DNA from: Roseovarius sp. THAF27
GTDB lineage: Bacteria; Pseudomonadota; Alphaproteobacteria; Rhodobacterales; Rhodobacteraceae
Assembly: GCF_009363655.1 (NCBI RefSeq)
Contig: NZ_CP045393.1
Coordinates: 2,480,001-2,544,000, forward strand
DNA: 64,000 nucleotides
Direction of reading: 5' to 3'
Shown here in pieces: positions 1-10,011 of the stretch. The translations under genes and the position numbers were made by a program. Below the pieces are notes generated by a model. That model ran no database searches. It had not been told where the DNA came from and worked only from the letters and a program-made list of their open reading frames with translations. Positions within the stretch are counted from its first letter, which is position 1. The number at the start of each line of letters is the position of its first letter.

Positions 1-648
1 GTGCAGCGCCTCGGCGGTGTGGGTCGTGGTCTGGAAATCCTCCACCACCACGCGGAAGCGGTTGATGGCCGAGGTAAAGTGATCGCGCCGCAGGTAATAG
101 CGCCCGATCTCCATCTCCTTGGCCGCCAGATGGTCGAAAGCCAGGTCGAATTTCAGGATCGCCGAGCTGGTGTATTCGCTGTCCGGATACTGCTCGATCA
201 CCTCCCGCAGCGCCTGCAGGGCCTGGAAGGTCAGGCCCTGGTCGCGGCCCACCTCGTCGATCTGGTCGTAATAGCTGAGCGCCAGCAGGTACTGCGCATA
301 GGCCGCGTCGCCATCGGCGGGATAGAAATCGAGGAACCGTTGCGCCGCCGAGCGGCTGTTCTCGTAATCCTCGTCCCGGTGATAGGCGAAGGCCTGCATG
401 ATGACGGCCCGTTTCGCCCATTCCGAATAAGGGTACAGACGCTCGACCTCGCCGAACACCTTGGCCGCCAATTCGGGATCGCCGCGGGCCAGGTCATACT
501 CGGCCCGGCCATAGATCTGTTCCGCGGTGAACTGTTCGTAATCGACTGTGTCGCGCTCGATGCGCGCATTGATGCCGCCACAGCCCGCCAGCATCGTCGA
601 GGCCAAAAGCGCCGCCGCCAAACCGATCCCGATTCTGCCGCCTGTCAT
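1..648 (-). CDS. bamD: Outer membrane assembly lipoprotein BamD (3' end outside window)
   Basis: BamD is the essential lipoprotein subunit of the BAM complex, which inserts beta-barrel proteins into the outer membrane. The visible 216 codons start at an ATG and begin with a lipoprotein signal peptide ending in a LAGC lipobox (Cys around residue 23). Tetratricopeptide-type helices follow, with the family signature YxxAxxxxARGDPELAAKxF and motifs such as LYPYSEWAKRAVIMQAF and ALREVIEQYPDSEY. The gene runs off the left edge, so its C-terminus is not seen. It lies 164 bp downstream of lpxC on the same strand, so lpxC and bamD form an outer-membrane biogenesis pair behind the division cluster. Identification rests on motif recognition and the usual lpxC-bamD order in alphaproteobacteria. 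Confidence 0.9.
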   Translation of the reverse strand, partial: MTGGRIGIGLAAALLASTMLAGCGGINARIERDTVDYEQFTAEQIYGRAEYDLARGDPELAAKVFGEVERLYPYSEWAKRAVIMQAFAYHRDEDYENSRSAAQRFLDFYPADGDAAYAQYLLALSYYDQIDEVGRDQGLTFQALQALREVIEQYPDSEYTSSAILKFDLAFDHLAAKEMEIGRYYLRRDHFTSAINRFRVVVEDFQTTTHTAEALH

Positions 649-812
649 GCTCGCCCGTTCCCTCAAAAATCTTTGCCCAACGCGTATACGGGCCCGAAAG
701 CCGCGCTGACCCCGCGGCATGGTATCCGCGACGTCACGTGGGTCCTAGCACATAATTTTCCGGTGCAAAACGCCTTTGGACCGATTGTTTGGCACAAACC
801 CGACGCCTGTTG

Positions 813-1736
813 TCAGGCGACCTCAGGGATTTCCGCCCAGTGCACGCCGGCGCCCGGCAGACGCGCCGCGACAGCGGCGGTGCAGGTCACGATTTCAAAG
901 GCGTCGGGCCGGGCAAAGAGGGTGCGCAAAAGATCGTTCGTGACCGCGTGGCCGGCGCGCTCGCCCCGGTAATGGCCCAGGATCGGCAGGCCGGCCAGCG
1001 CAAGGTCGCCAAGCGCATCCAGCATCTTGTGCCGCACCGGCTCGTCCGGCTGGCGCAGGCCGCCGGGGCTCAGCACATGCTCGCCATCGAACACCACAGC
1101 GTTGACGCCGGGCTCTCCGCCAAGCGCCAGGCCATTGGCCTGCATCGCATCCACATCCGCCTTGCGGCAGAATGTGCGCGCGGTGGACAATTCCCGCACG
1201 AAGCTGCCATTCGCCATGTTCAGCGTTTTCTTCTGATACCCGATCGCCGCATCCTCGAACTCGATCGCAAACTCGATCAGCAGCGTGTCGTGCGGCGCAA
1301 GGCTGGCGCGTGCATCGCCCTTGCGAACCTCGACGGGCTTGAGCACCTTCAGCGCCCGGACCGGGGCATGCTGGCGCCGCAGACCGGCCGACAGGATGCC
1401 GTGCACGAACTGCGCGGAACTGCCATCCAGGATCGGGACTTCGGGGCCGTTGACCTCGATCACGGCATTGTGCACGCCGCAGCCGGACAACGCCGCCATG
1501 ATGTGCTCGACCGTCGACACGCTCACGCCCGCCGCGTTCTGCAGCAGCGTGCACAGCGGCGACTGGTTCACGAAATCCCAGCGGGCCGGGATCTCGCAAT
1601 GGTGCAAGTCGCAGTCCAGACGACGAAAGACGATGCCGCGGTTCGCGGGGGCCGGCAATATGGTAAGTCGCGCCGCTTCGCCCGAGTGAAGGCCGACGCC
1701 ATCGAAGGATACCGGAGTTCTGACCGTATTCTGCAC
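813..1736 (-). CDS. lpxC: UDP-3-O-acyl-N-acetylglucosamine deacetylase
   Basis: LpxC is the zinc-dependent deacetylase that performs the first committed step of lipid A synthesis, in the cytosol. The 307-aa product has normal family length. It carries zinc ligands His78 (in TVEHIMAALSG), His236 and Asp240 (in RHKMLDALGD), and the catalytic His263 (in GHYRGERAGH). The start is a GTG with a good ribosome site (TGAGGAT) seven bases upstream. The gene lies downstream of ftsZ but is separated from it by a strong terminator and about 190 bp, so it probably has its own promoter. bamD follows on the same strand. Confidence 0.97.
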   Translation of the reverse strand: MQNTVRTPVSFDGVGLHSGEAARLTILPAPANRGIVFRRLDCDLHHCEIPARWDFVNQSPLCTLLQNAAGVSVSTVEHIMAALSGCGVHNAVIEVNGPEVPILDGSSAQFVHGILSAGLRRQHAPVRALKVLKPVEVRKGDARASLAPHDTLLIEFAIEFEDAAIGYQKKTLNMANGSFVRELSTARTFCRKADVDAMQANGLALGGEPGVNAVVFDGEHVLSPGGLRQPDEPVRHKMLDALGDLALAGLPILGHYRGERAGHAVTNDLLRTLFARPDAFEIVTCTAAVAARLPGAGVHWAEIPEVA

Positions 1737-1905
1737 GTTAGATCCTCAGGCCGTAAACCGGCTCGTTTTATTCAACTGCGACACATCTATTTCGCGCGGC
1801 ACCATTGCTCAATTCACTCTTTGCAACGCGCTGAAACATCATTGTTTCCAGGCTTGGCGGATTATTGCCGAAATGGGCCCAATCCCTCTCAAGTCTCTGA
1901 AGCAA

Positions 1906-1933
1906 AAGAAAAAGGGCCGCGCGAAGCGGCCCT
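1906..1933 (-). terminator. Rho-independent terminator after ftsZ
   Basis: Eight-base arms AGGGCCGC (1913-1920) and GCGGCCCT (1926-1933) enclose a five-base loop. On the minus strand the stem runs into a T-rich tract (1906-1912). It starts 27 nt past the ftsZ stop codon and should end the dcw transcript before lpxC. Confidence 0.9.
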
Positions 1934-1959
1934 ATCAACATGGTTAATTGTTGTCCGGA

Positions 1960-3612
1960 TCAGTTCGCCTGACGCCGCAGGAAGGCGGGGATTTCGATCT
2001 GGTCGTCCTCTTCCTCGCGCTCGTCGCGCACCTCGGGCTGAGGCGCCGCGGCCTGCATCGGGGGCTGCTGGCGCACCGTGCGCTGCTGCGGCGCGGCGGC
2101 TTCCGTGCCATGTCCCGTCATCCGGTTGATCAGCGAGTTGATGCCAAAACGCGGCTTCTCCCCGCCGGCATCGTGCGCGCGCGCTGCCGGTGCCTCGGGG
2201 GCGGGGCGCTGCTGCGGACGGTTGGCGCTGCCCGGCGTGCGATGCACGGCAGCCTGCAGGCGGGCCAGCGCGTCCTGCGACGGCGTGCCCGGTGCGGGTG
2301 CCTTGGGCGCCACGAAGCTCTCGGCAGGCTCCTCGGCCTCGGCCACGAAGGTCTCGGGCTCGGGCCGCGGCGTGTAGGCCGGGGCCGGCACCGCATCCTC
2401 GGCGCTCTCGCTTTCGAAGATGTCTTCCATCTGCTCTTCCGCGGCGGCGCGTTGCGCATCGAACGCATTGAACAGGCTGGGTTCCTCCGCGGCCTCGATG
2501 CTGGCGGCGGCCACTTCCGGCTCTGCCGCCGGTTGCGACGGCTCTTCGAACGTGTGGGCTTCGACCTCGACCTCTTCGGCCGTTTTCAGCGGCTCGGCGA
2601 GCGAGCGGCGCGGCACCGGCATTTCGCGGCTTTCGTCGCTGGCGTCGATGCCGGTCGCCACGACCGACACGCGCATGAAGCCCTCCATCGTCGGGTCCAA
2701 CGTGCTGCCCACGATGATGTTGGCGTCTGCGTCCACTTCCTCGCGGATACGGTTCGCGGCCTCGTCCAATTCGAACAGCGTCAGGTCGTGCCCGCCGGTG
2801 ATGTTGATCAGGACGCCCTTCGCGCCGCGCAGGCTGATCTCGTCCAGCAGCGGGTTCGCGATGGCCTTCTCGGCGGCCTGGATCGCGCGTTCTTCGCCGT
2901 CGTCCTCGCCGGTGCCCATCATCGCCTTGCCCATCTCGTCCATCACCGCGCGCACGTCGGCGAAATCGAGGTTGATCAGGCCCGGACGCACCATCAGGTC
3001 GGTCACGCCCTTCACACCCTGGTAGAGCACGTCATCGGCCATCGAGAACGCCTCGGTAAAGGTCGTCTTCTCGTTCGCCAGCCGGAACAGGTTCTGGTTC
3101 GGAATGATGATCAGCGTGTCGACCATCTTTTGCAGGCTGTCCACGCCTTCCTCGGCCTGGCGCATCCGCTTGGCGCCCTCGAACTGGAAAGGTTTCGTGA
3201 CGACACCGACGGTTAGCACGCCAAGTTCACGCGCTGCCTGAGCGATGATCGGGGCCGCGCCGGTGCCCGTGCCGCCGCCCATGCCGGCGGTGATGAAGCA
3301 CATATGCGCCCCGGCCAGCTGATCGACGATCTGCTCGATATTCTCTTCCGCGGCGGCGGCGCCCACGGCGGCCTTCGCCCCGGCGCCCAGCCCTTCGGTG
3401 ACTTTCACACCCAGCTGGATCCGGTTCGGCGCGTTGCTCTGGGACAGCGCCTGCGCATCGGTGTTGGCGACGACGAAATCGACGCCTTCCAACTGTTTCT
3501 CGATCATGTTGTTCACGGCGTTGCCGCCTGCCCCGCCGACACCGAAAACGGTGATGCGCGGCTTGAGTTCCTGGTCCTGTCCCTGACCTGGCATGCTGAG
3601 GTTAAGTGTCAT
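1960..3612 (-). CDS. ftsZ: Cell division GTPase FtsZ
   Basis: FtsZ is the tubulin-like GTPase that polymerises into the cytokinetic Z ring. The 550-aa product has the nucleotide-binding GGAGGNA near residue 26, the tubulin signature GGGTGTG at 112-118 and a T7-loop [11 protein letters not shown] segment. The conserved core ends near residue 320. A long Glu/Ala/Pro-rich linker of about 210 residues follows and ends in the conserved tail [10 protein letters not shown], which binds FtsA and other partners. The long linker is usual in alphaproteobacteria compared with the roughly 380-aa E. coli protein. The ATG is preceded by GGCGGAG. A 179-bp gap with an 11-bp inverted repeat separates it from ftsA, and a terminator follows. 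Confidence 0.99.
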   Translation of the reverse strand: MTLNLSMPGQGQDQELKPRITVFGVGGAGGNAVNNMIEKQLEGVDFVVANTDAQALSQSNAPNRIQLGVKVTEGLGAGAKAAVGAAAAEENIEQIVDQLAGAHMCFITAGMGGGTGTGAAPIIAQAARELGVLTVGVVTKPFQFEGAKRMRQAEEGVDSLQKMVDTLIIIPNQNLFRLANEKTTFTEAFSMADDVLYQGVKGVTDLMVRPGLINLDFADVRAVMDEMGKAMMGTGEDDGEERAIQAAEKAIANPLLDEISLRGAKGVLINITGGHDLTLFELDEAANRIREEVDADANIIVGSTLDPTMEGFMRVSVVATGIDASDESREMPVPRRSLAEPLKTAEEVEVEAHTFEEPSQPAAEPEVAAASIEAAEEPSLFNAFDAQRAAAEEQMEDIFESESAEDAVPAPAYTPRPEPETFVAEAEEPAESFVAPKAPAPGTPSQDALARLQAAVHRTPGSANRPQQRPAPEAPAARAHDAGGEKPRFGINSLINRMTGHGTEAAAPQQRTVRQQPPMQAAAPQPEVRDEREEEDDQIEIPAFLRRQAN

Positions 3613-3728
3613 AGCTCCGCCTTCTTTGCCTGCTGTTATGCCCGCCTTGCGCAGGCTTGATCCGCCTAAATTGCATTAACAGTACCGTCCCGTCGCCGTT
3701 ACGTCACCCAAAAAACACGAAAACACCA

Positions 3729-3788
3729 CAAAATATGGGTCTTTTTTAGCGGATTCACGCGGGATTTCGCCGAAACCCCCATATTTTG
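3729..3788. promoter_or_regulatory. 11-bp inverted repeat in the ftsA-ftsZ gap
   Basis: CAAAATATGGG (3729-3739) and CCCATATTTTG (3778-3788) are perfect inverted copies separated by 38 nt, in the 179-bp gap just past the ftsA stop codon. The spacer holds one GATTC (a GANTC site, 3752-3756) and a T-rich run. It could be an mRNA stem-loop that sets the FtsA:FtsZ ratio, or paired binding sites next to an ftsZ promoter. The function is inferred only. Confidence 0.6.
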
Positions 3789-3791
3789 CGA

Positions 3792-5126
3792 TCACCAGTT
3801 GTCCTTGAACCATTTCACCGCCCGCTTGAGGGACCGCGCAGGGTAGCGATCCACCGGAATTTCAAAGTCCCACCATTCGTCCTGGGGATTCGCCGCGAAC
3901 AGGCACATGCCCACCGCGCTGGCAAATCCCGCCCCTGTCGCCGCCTGCGGCAGCCCGTGCACCCGCAGGGGCCGGCCCAGCCGCACCTGTTGTCCCAGGA
4001 TGCGCGTCGCCAGCCCGTCAAGGCCGGGGATCTGGCTGCCGCCGCCGGTCAGCACGATCTGCTGGCTCGGCAGGTGCTGGAATCCGGCCGCATCCAGCCG
4101 GGCCCGCACCTCTTCCAGGATCTCCTCGACCCGCGGGCGCATGATGCCGATCAGTTCCGCCCGGCTCACCGTGCGCCGGTCATGTTCCCAGTCGCCGGTC
4201 TCGCCGCCGATCTCGATCATCTCGCGGTCGTCCATGCCCGTGGCCACGACGCCGCCATAGAAGGTCTTGATCCGCTCCGCCGTGGCGTGCGGCACCTGCA
4301 ACCCCATCGAGATGTCGCCGGTGACGTGCTCGCCCCCGATCCTAACGGTGTCGGCATAGATCATGTGCTTCTTCATGAAGATCGACACGCCGGCGCTGCC
4401 GCCACCCATGTCGATGCAGGCGGCACCCAGCTCCTGCTCGTCCTCCACCAGCGCCGAGATGCCCGACACGTAAGCCGAGCTTGCCAGCCCCGCCAGTTCC
4501 AGGTCGCAGCGCTTGACGCAATGCGCCAGGTTCTGGATCGCCGCCCCGTCGACCGTCAGCATGTGCATGTCCACCGCCAGGTCCTGCCCCAGCTGCCCGC
4601 GCGGATCGCTCAGCCCCGAGCGGTGGTCCAGCGCGAAATTCACCGGCTGGGCGTGCAGCACCTCGCGGCCCTCGCCGAAATCGGGCACGTCGCAGGACGA
4701 CAGCACCCGGCTGATGTCCTGCTCGGACACGGTGCTGGCCTCCAGCTCCACCTGCCCCGCCAGGCCATAGCTGCGCGGCTCGGCCCCCGAAAAGCACGCG
4801 ATCACGTGATCGACCCGGATATTGGCCATCTTCTGCGCCGCCTGCAGGGCTGTGCGGATGGCGCGCTCGGTCTCGGCCATCGTCGTGATCTCGCCGTATC
4901 GCACGCCGCGCGACCGTGTCGTCGCCGCCCCGATCACCCGGAACCCGGCCTGACCCGCAAGCGCGCCCACGCCTTCGGTCTCGCGCAGACGGTCGCTGCC
5001 GTCGAAACGCAGCACTAGGCAGGCGATCTTTGAGGTCCCCACGTCCAGAACCGCCACGACACCGCGCTGCATCGCCGCCCGGCGCATGTTCCGCATCGCC
5101 CTTTGCGATTCATAAAGCTCGATCAT
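3792..5126 (-). CDS. ftsA: Cell division protein FtsA
   Basis: FtsA is the actin-like ATPase that tethers FtsZ filaments to the inner membrane and recruits later divisome proteins. The 444-aa product begins with a basic leader and the actin-fold phosphate-1 loop VLDVGTSKIACLVLRF. It has the SHS2-inserted family pattern (VHMLTVDGAAIQNLAHCVKRCDLELAGL), a phosphate-2 motif CIDMGGGSAGVSIF and the adenosine loop VLTGGGSQIPGL. The C-terminus (RSLKRAVKWFKDNW) is an amphipathic helix suited to membrane targeting. The start lies one base after the ftsQ stop, so the two are translationally coupled. Confidence 0.97.
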   Translation of the reverse strand: MIELYESQRAMRNMRRAAMQRGVVAVLDVGTSKIACLVLRFDGSDRLRETEGVGALAGQAGFRVIGAATTRSRGVRYGEITTMAETERAIRTALQAAQKMANIRVDHVIACFSGAEPRSYGLAGQVELEASTVSEQDISRVLSSCDVPDFGEGREVLHAQPVNFALDHRSGLSDPRGQLGQDLAVDMHMLTVDGAAIQNLAHCVKRCDLELAGLASSAYVSGISALVEDEQELGAACIDMGGGSAGVSIFMKKHMIYADTVRIGGEHVTGDISMGLQVPHATAERIKTFYGGVVATGMDDREMIEIGGETGDWEHDRRTVSRAELIGIMRPRVEEILEEVRARLDAAGFQHLPSQQIVLTGGGSQIPGLDGLATRILGQQVRLGRPLRVHGLPQAATGAGFASAVGMCLFAANPQDEWWDFEIPVDRYPARSLKRAVKWFKDNW

Positions 5127-5127
5127 C

Positions 5128-6006
5128 TCATTCCGCCCCTACGGTCATATTTGTCACGCGCCACCACTCGGACACCGCGTTTTCGTTCATTCTTATAGTC
5201 GGCCGGGACGCCAGGCGCATGTCCACCGCCGCAAGGTCGCGCTCCAGCATGTCCTGCACCTCGGCCAGCACGATCACGCGCTCCAGCGCGCGCACCGGGT
5301 CGGTTTCCGGCAGAAGGATGCGCTGGCCGCGGTCCAGCACCACGTCCCAGCGGCGCTCGCCCATGCGCACCAGCCCGCGCAGCCGCGGCCTCAGCGGCGC
5401 CGCCGCCTGCAGGATCGCCATCGCCTCGGGCACCGCCCGGGTCGCGCCCTTGCCGGCAATCACCGGCAGGTCGGCGCGGTCCGCCCGATGCGCGATATCG
5501 CCGATCACCACGCCTTCGATGTCCACCACGCCCAGCCCGTCGCGCGACCGCCAGACGGCCACCGGCTGACGCTCTTCCACCTGCGCCACCAGCACCCCGC
5601 CCTGGCGCACCCGCACCGACGCGCTGGCAACGGCGGGCAGCCCCGCGATCGACAGCCGCACCGCATCGAGGTCGATGTCAAAGGAACTGGCCGGCAGGTC
5701 GTGCGGGAAAATCTCGCGGATATCCTCCTCGACCGTGGCGCTGGCGCCTTCCACGGCCAGCAGGTTGACCATGAATTCGGGCCGGGTCTCGACCTGCTCG
5801 CGAAGATCGGCCACCGCCAGCACGATCGCCTCGCGCCGCTCGGGGTTGGAAAAATACGCCGTGGCCAGACCGACGGTCAGGCATAAAGGCACCCCCACCC
5901 GCAACAGCTTGCGAAAGAGCGGCGTCAGCATCAGCCGCTGATAGCGGTAAGACCACCGCGACGGCGCCGGATCGGCCTTGGGCTCCAGTCGTTTCACCTG
6001 TTGCAT
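5128..6006 (-). CDS. ftsQ: Cell division protein FtsQ
   Basis: FtsQ is a bitopic inner-membrane divisome protein linking early and late division proteins. The 292-aa product, read from the ATG at 6006, has a cytoplasmic basic segment, a single membrane span near residues 35-55 and a periplasmic POTRA/beta domain. I prefer this start ([10 protein letters not shown]) over an in-frame one 27 nt upstream because it keeps a modest 13-nt overlap with ddl. Order and spacing (ddl-ftsQ-ftsA-ftsZ) are canonical for alphaproteobacteria. FtsQ sequences diverge widely, so the call relies on architecture and context together. Confidence 0.95.
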   Translation of the reverse strand: MQQVKRLEPKADPAPSRWSYRYQRLMLTPLFRKLLRVGVPLCLTVGLATAYFSNPERREAIVLAVADLREQVETRPEFMVNLLAVEGASATVEEDIREIFPHDLPASSFDIDLDAVRLSIAGLPAVASASVRVRQGGVLVAQVEERQPVAVWRSRDGLGVVDIEGVVIGDIAHRADRADLPVIAGKGATRAVPEAMAILQAAAPLRPRLRGLVRMGERRWDVVLDRGQRILLPETDPVRALERVIVLAEVQDMLERDLAAVDMRLASRPTIRMNENAVSEWWRVTNMTVGAE

Positions 6007-6914
6007 GACGCGTCCTTGACCAGCCAGTCGCACAATTGCGGAAAACTCATGCCCGCCGCCTGGGCCTGTTCGGGGCTCAGCGAGGTCGGCGTCATCCCGG
6101 GCTGGGTGTTGGTCTCCAGCAGGATCAGCCCGTCCAGCCCCTTCGCCTCATCCCAGCGGAAATCGGTGCGGCTCAGCCCGCGGCAGCCCAGCACCGCATG
6201 GGCACGCAGCGCATAGTCCTCGCAGGCGTCGGCAATGTCTTTCGGAATGTCCGCCGGGATCACGTGGCGCGATCCGCCGGCGGCGTATTTCGCGTGATAA
6301 TCGTACCAGCCGTCGGTGATGATATCCGTCACCCCAAGCGCCTTGTCGCCGATCACCGACGTGGTCAGCTCGCGCCCCGGCGCGAACGCCTCCACCATCA
6401 CGGTCTGCGGCATGTCCGGCGACAGCTGCGGCGGCGCGTTGGCGGCCTCGTGCACGATATAGACGCCGACGGACGAGCCTTCGTTGTTGGGCTTCACGAC
6501 GTAGGGCGGCGACATCACATGCGCCTTTCCCACCTCGTCCTTGTCCACGATGAGGCTCTCGACCACCGGCAGGCCCGCCGCACGGTACGCTGCCTTGGTG
6601 CGTTGCTTGTCCAACGCCAGCGCCGAGGACAGAACGCCCGAATGGGTATAGGGGATCTGCATCCATTCCAGCAGGCCCTGCACGCAGCCATCCTCGCCCC
6701 AGCGGCCATGCAGGGCGTTGAACACCACGTCGGGTTTGAGATCGGCCAGAACCACGGCAAGGTCGCGGCCGGCATCGACCTCGACCACCTCATAGCCTGC
6801 CTCCCGGAGTGCTGCGGCGCATTCCTGTCCTGACGAGAGGGACACCTCGCGCTCGGCCGAGGGGCCACCCATTATCACCGCAACAGCCGGGGCGTTTCCG
6901 CTCGAAGAAACCAC
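5994..6914 (-). CDS. ddl: D-alanine--D-alanine ligase
   Basis: Ddl joins two D-alanines using ATP to make the terminal dipeptide of the peptidoglycan stem. The 306-aa protein has the N-terminal [14 protein letters not shown] motif, the ATP-grasp loop [10 protein letters not shown] and the metal-binding C-terminal [15 protein letters not shown], with the usual length for a DdlB. The start is a GTG with GAGG seven bases upstream. The stop overlaps the ftsQ start by 13 nt, while murB lies 54 nt upstream on the same strand. Confidence 0.97.
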   Translation of the reverse strand: MVSSSGNAPAVAVIMGGPSAEREVSLSSGQECAAALREAGYEVVEVDAGRDLAVVLADLKPDVVFNALHGRWGEDGCVQGLLEWMQIPYTHSGVLSSALALDKQRTKAAYRAAGLPVVESLIVDKDEVGKAHVMSPPYVVKPNNEGSSVGVYIVHEAANAPPQLSPDMPQTVMVEAFAPGRELTTSVIGDKALGVTDIITDGWYDYHAKYAAGGSRHVIPADIPKDIADACEDYALRAHAVLGCRGLSRTDFRWDEAKGLDGLILLETNTQPGMTPTSLSPEQAQAAGMSFPQLCDWLVKDASCNR

Positions 6915-6968
6915 CTTACTGCCTCAATGTCCCGGGTCGTTATCGACCCTTGTTTTATTGTGTCCGCC

Positions 6969-7901
6969 TCAATCCGCGGAAGGGGCCGTTTCGCCGACCC
7001 TCATGATTTCCCAATGTAACTCTATTCCGCTGTCTTGGAAAACCTTTTTTCGCACCTCCTCGCCCAAACCCTCCAGGTCCGCCGCCGTGGCGCCCCCGGT
7101 GTTGATCAGGAAGTTCGAATGCTTCTCGCTCATCTGCGCCCCGCCGCGCGTGGCGCCGCGCATCCCGGCGTTGTCGATCACCTTCCACGCCTTCAAGTCA
7201 TGGGTGTCGTCGGCCCGCCCGGTGCTGCTGAACCCCGCCGGGTTGCGGAACGTGCTTCCGGCCGTGCGATCCTTGGTGGGCTGCGTCTCGTCGCGCTTCT
7301 TCAACTGCGCGTCCATCCGCGCGGCCAGTTCCTCGGGATCGCCCGCAACGCCCTCGAACGTCGCCCGCGTGATCACCCAGCCCTCGGGCAGATCGGTCTG
7401 GCGGTAGTGGAACTTCAGGTCATCGGCGGTCAGCGTCACCACCTCGCCCGCGCGGCTCACTGCCTGCGCTTCCACGAAATAATCGGCCACGTAGCTGCCA
7501 TAGCATCCCGCGTTCATCCGCACGGCCCCGCCGATGGCGCCGGGAATGGTGCGCAGAAAGGTCAGGTCCACCCCCGCCTCGCCCGCGCGCCGGGCCACAT
7601 GCGCATCCAGCGCCGCAGCACCCGCGGTCACGCGGGAGCCGTCCACTTCAATGGCATTGAACCCGCGCCCCAGCCGGATCACCACGGCGCGCAAGCCGCC
7701 GTCCCGCACGATCAGGTTGCTGCCCACGCCCATCGGAAAGACGGGCATGTCCGCTGGCAGGTCACGCAGGAACGCCGCCAGGTCGTCCAGGTCCGCCGGC
7801 TGAAACAGCCAGTCCGCCGGCCCGCCCACGCGCAGCCATGTCAGATCGGCCAGCATGCGCTTCTCGCTCAGGCGGCCACGGGGTTCGGGAAGATCACTCA
7901 T
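6969..7901 (-). CDS. murB: UDP-N-acetylenolpyruvoylglucosamine reductase
   Basis: MurB is the FAD-dependent enzyme that reduces UDP-GlcNAc-enolpyruvate to UDP-MurNAc. The 310-aa product shows the FAD-binding [14 protein letters not shown] segment, the GIPG-type loop [21 protein letters not shown] and the type II MurB pattern STFRNPAG, in which Ser donates the proton. The C-terminal part contains [20 protein letters not shown]. The ATG follows AGAAGAGG. It sits between ddl and the DUF2484 pair, all on the same strand. Confidence 0.98.
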   Translation of the reverse strand: MSDLPEPRGRLSEKRMLADLTWLRVGGPADWLFQPADLDDLAAFLRDLPADMPVFPMGVGSNLIVRDGGLRAVVIRLGRGFNAIEVDGSRVTAGAAALDAHVARRAGEAGVDLTFLRTIPGAIGGAVRMNAGCYGSYVADYFVEAQAVSRAGEVVTLTADDLKFHYRQTDLPEGWVITRATFEGVAGDPEELAARMDAQLKKRDETQPTKDRTAGSTFRNPAGFSSTGRADDTHDLKAWKVIDNAGMRGATRGGAQMSEKHSNFLINTGGATAADLEGLGEEVRKKVFQDSGIELHWEIMRVGETAPSAD

Positions 7902-7969
7902 GCGGCCTCTTCTGCCTCAACCCGGCCTGAACCGAAAGACAGCCACCGGCTTTTTCTTGCCGAAAATAC

Positions 7970-8239
7970 TCAATCCCCACCGCGGGCCATGTCACCGTCC
8001 ACGGCCCGCCGGGCCCAGCGGCCCAGATAGATCACCGGCCAGCGCAAGAGGCTCATGCCCGCCGCCAGCACGAACAACCCCACCCAGGGCCCGTTCTGCC
8101 ATGTCACGTATCCCAGGATCGGGATGCCCACGGCAATCAGCGCATAGGCCCGCCGCCAGTGGTTGTCGCGGCTGGGGATCATCGCCAGCAGGTTTGCGGC
8201 CAGCGCCCAGATGCAGGCCAGCACAAGAGACATGCTCAT
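7970..8239 (-). CDS. Small membrane protein, DUF2484 family (copy 2)
   Basis: This is an 89-aa hydrophobic protein read from the ATG at 8239, which overlaps the preceding DUF2484 stop by four bases (ATGA) and has GGAGG six bases upstream. The sequence has about three membrane spans (SLVLACIWALAANLLAMI, ALIAVGIPILGYVTW and a GLFVLAAGMSLLRW segment) and a charged C-terminus. It resembles the upstream gene (LACxWxxAxxLxAMxP at the N-terminus), so the two look like an ancient tandem duplication. The family is restricted, as far as I know, to Rhodobacterales and has no known function. Its position between murC and murB suggests an envelope role, which is inference only. Confidence 0.75.
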   Translation of the reverse strand: MSMSLVLACIWALAANLLAMIPSRDNHWRRAYALIAVGIPILGYVTWQNGPWVGLFVLAAGMSLLRWPVIYLGRWARRAVDGDMARGGD

Positions 8240-8487
8240 TTCGGAACCTCCGGTTTTTCCCCCATTAGACGCCGCGCGAAGTACCGCAACGGATTGCGAA
8301 ACATCGACACCAGCGCAAGTGCTTCCAGCGCAGCGGGCAGAACACCGTAATCCCGCCCGATCATCCAGATCAACACCGGCGCCAGCGCCAGAAGCGCGAT
8401 CCCCGGCGCATACTGGTGCCGCATCGGCAGCATCGCCACCAGCGCCCCGGCGATGACCCAAAGACAGGCCAGAACCACAAGCGTCAT
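8236..8487 (-). CDS. Small membrane protein, DUF2484 family (copy 1)
   Basis: The 83-aa product is read from the ATG at 8487, which is preceded by GGGGGTGG. A longer reading from 8547 is possible but lacks a ribosome site and adds a charged leader. There are two or three hydrophobic segments (LVVLACLWVIAGALVAMLP and IALLALAPVLIWMIG) followed by a basic tail (RNPLRYFARRLMGEKP). It shares the LACLWVxAxxLVAMLP opening with the next gene, to which it is coupled by a 4-nt overlap. No function is known. It lies within the peptidoglycan precursor block. Confidence 0.75.
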   Translation of the reverse strand: MTLVVLACLWVIAGALVAMLPMRHQYAPGIALLALAPVLIWMIGRDYGVLPAALEALALVSMFRNPLRYFARRLMGEKPEVPK

Positions 8488-8584
8488 GCGCCACCCCCGA
8501 TGGCGCGCGCCGTTTTCCGCGCGGAAAACGTAACGGAGAATGCGCATTTTCCGGCCCGGAATTTTCGTAAAATTCCGGCCACCG

Positions 8585-9982
8585 TCACGCCTTCAGCTTT
8601 TCGGGCAACCCGTTGGCCCAGCCGCTGATCGTCCCCGCGCCCAGACAGACCACCATGTCGCCCGGTTTCGCCTGTTCGCGCACCAGCCGCACCAAGTCGT
8701 CCTCGCCCAGGATCGCCCGAGCGTGTCTGTGGCCATGGGCAATCAGCCCCGCCACAAGATCGTCGCGCGTGGCGCCCTCGATCGGGTCCTCGCCCGCGGC
8801 ATAGACCTCGGCGATGGCGACCACGTCGGCATCGTTGAAGCATGCGCAGAAATCGTCGAACAGCGAATGCAGACGGCTATAGCGGTGCGGCTGGTGCACC
8901 GCGATGATCCGGCCCTTTGTGGCCTGCCGCGCGGCCCTCAGCACCGCGGCAATCTCCACCGGGTGGTGGCCGTAATCATCGATGATCGTCACCCCGTCCA
9001 CTTCGCCCACGCGGGTGAAGCGGCGGTTCACGCCGCCGAAGGCTGCCAGCGCCTCGCGGATCTCGTCCGTCTTCATGCCCAGGCTGCGCGCCACGGCCAC
9101 CGCCGACAGCGCGTTCGACACGTTATGATCGCCCGGCATCGGCAAGGTGCAGCCTTCGATCACCTTGTCCTCGGCCTGAAGTGCTACGTCAAAATGCGCC
9201 ACGCCGGCCTCGTAGGTCAGGTTCATCGCCCGCACATCCGCCTGCGCATTGAAGCCGAATGTGATCACGCGCCGGTCGCTGATCCGGCCGACCAGGGTCT
9301 GCACGTCCGGGTCGTCGGTGCAGCAGATCGCCAGGCCGTAGAACGGTATGTTCGACACGAAATCCAGGAACCCCTGGTGCAGCTTTTCCTCGGTCCCCCA
9401 ATGCTCCATGTGCTCCGGGTCGATATTGGTCACGATGGCAATGGTGGCAGGCAGCCGGTTGAAGGTGCCGTCACTCTCGTCGGCCTCGACCACCATCCAT
9501 TCGCCCTGCCCCACACGCGCGTTCGAGCCGTAGGCGTGAATGATCCCGCCATTGATCACAGTGGGGTCGTACTTTCCGTGATCCAGCAGGGCGGCGACCA
9601 TCGTCGTCGTGGTGGTCTTGCCATGGGTTCCGGCCACGGCCACGTTCGATTTCAGCCGCATCAGCTCGGCCAGCATCTCGGCCCGGCGCACCACCGGCAG
9701 GCCGCGCCGCCGCGCCTCGTCCAGCTCGGCATTGCCCGGCTTGATCGCGGACGAGATCACCACGACCTGCGCGTCATCCAGGTTCGCGGCCTCCTGCCCT
9801 TCGAAAATCGTCGCGCCGGCCTTTTCCAGCCGGTCGGTGATCTTCGATGTCTTCAGGTCCGAGCCCTGCACGGTATAGCCATGGTTGAGCAGCACCTCGG
9901 CAATGCCCGACATGCCGATACCCCCGATGCCCACGAAATGGATGGGCCCGACGTCGCCGGGAAGTTTCAATGCCGCGTTCAT
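8585..9982 (-). CDS. murC: UDP-N-acetylmuramate--L-alanine ligase
   Basis: MurC adds L-alanine to UDP-MurNAc, the first cytosolic step of the stem peptide. The product, read from the ATG at 9982 (465 aa), starts with the MurC-type [14 protein letters not shown] dinucleotide-fold motif and has the Mur-ligase ATP loop GTHGKT at 118-123. It continues with EADESDGTF and the C-terminal HQPHRYSRL motif. GGAG lies nine bases before this ATG. An upstream ATG at 10015 overlaps the murG stop (ATGA) but has a weaker ribosome site and would add eleven residues, so the start is slightly uncertain. Confidence 0.97.
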   Translation of the reverse strand: MNAALKLPGDVGPIHFVGIGGIGMSGIAEVLLNHGYTVQGSDLKTSKITDRLEKAGATIFEGQEAANLDDAQVVVISSAIKPGNAELDEARRRGLPVVRRAEMLAELMRLKSNVAVAGTHGKTTTTTMVAALLDHGKYDPTVINGGIIHAYGSNARVGQGEWMVVEADESDGTFNRLPATIAIVTNIDPEHMEHWGTEEKLHQGFLDFVSNIPFYGLAICCTDDPDVQTLVGRISDRRVITFGFNAQADVRAMNLTYEAGVAHFDVALQAEDKVIEGCTLPMPGDHNVSNALSAVAVARSLGMKTDEIREALAAFGGVNRRFTRVGEVDGVTIIDDYGHHPVEIAAVLRAARQATKGRIIAVHQPHRYSRLHSLFDDFCACFNDADVVAIAEVYAAGEDPIEGATRDDLVAGLIAHGHRHARAILGEDDLVRLVREQAKPGDMVVCLGAGTISGWANGLPEKLKA

Positions 9983-10011
9983 CGGTTTGGCTCCTTCGAA
10001 TGAAAGGTCCC

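Noticed and set aside
7949..7966. CTTTTTCTTGCCGAAAATACTC after the DUF2484 genes, resembling the TTCCTCTGGC repeats
   Set aside because: The similarity covers only the central part and I could not align enough bases to call it a family member.
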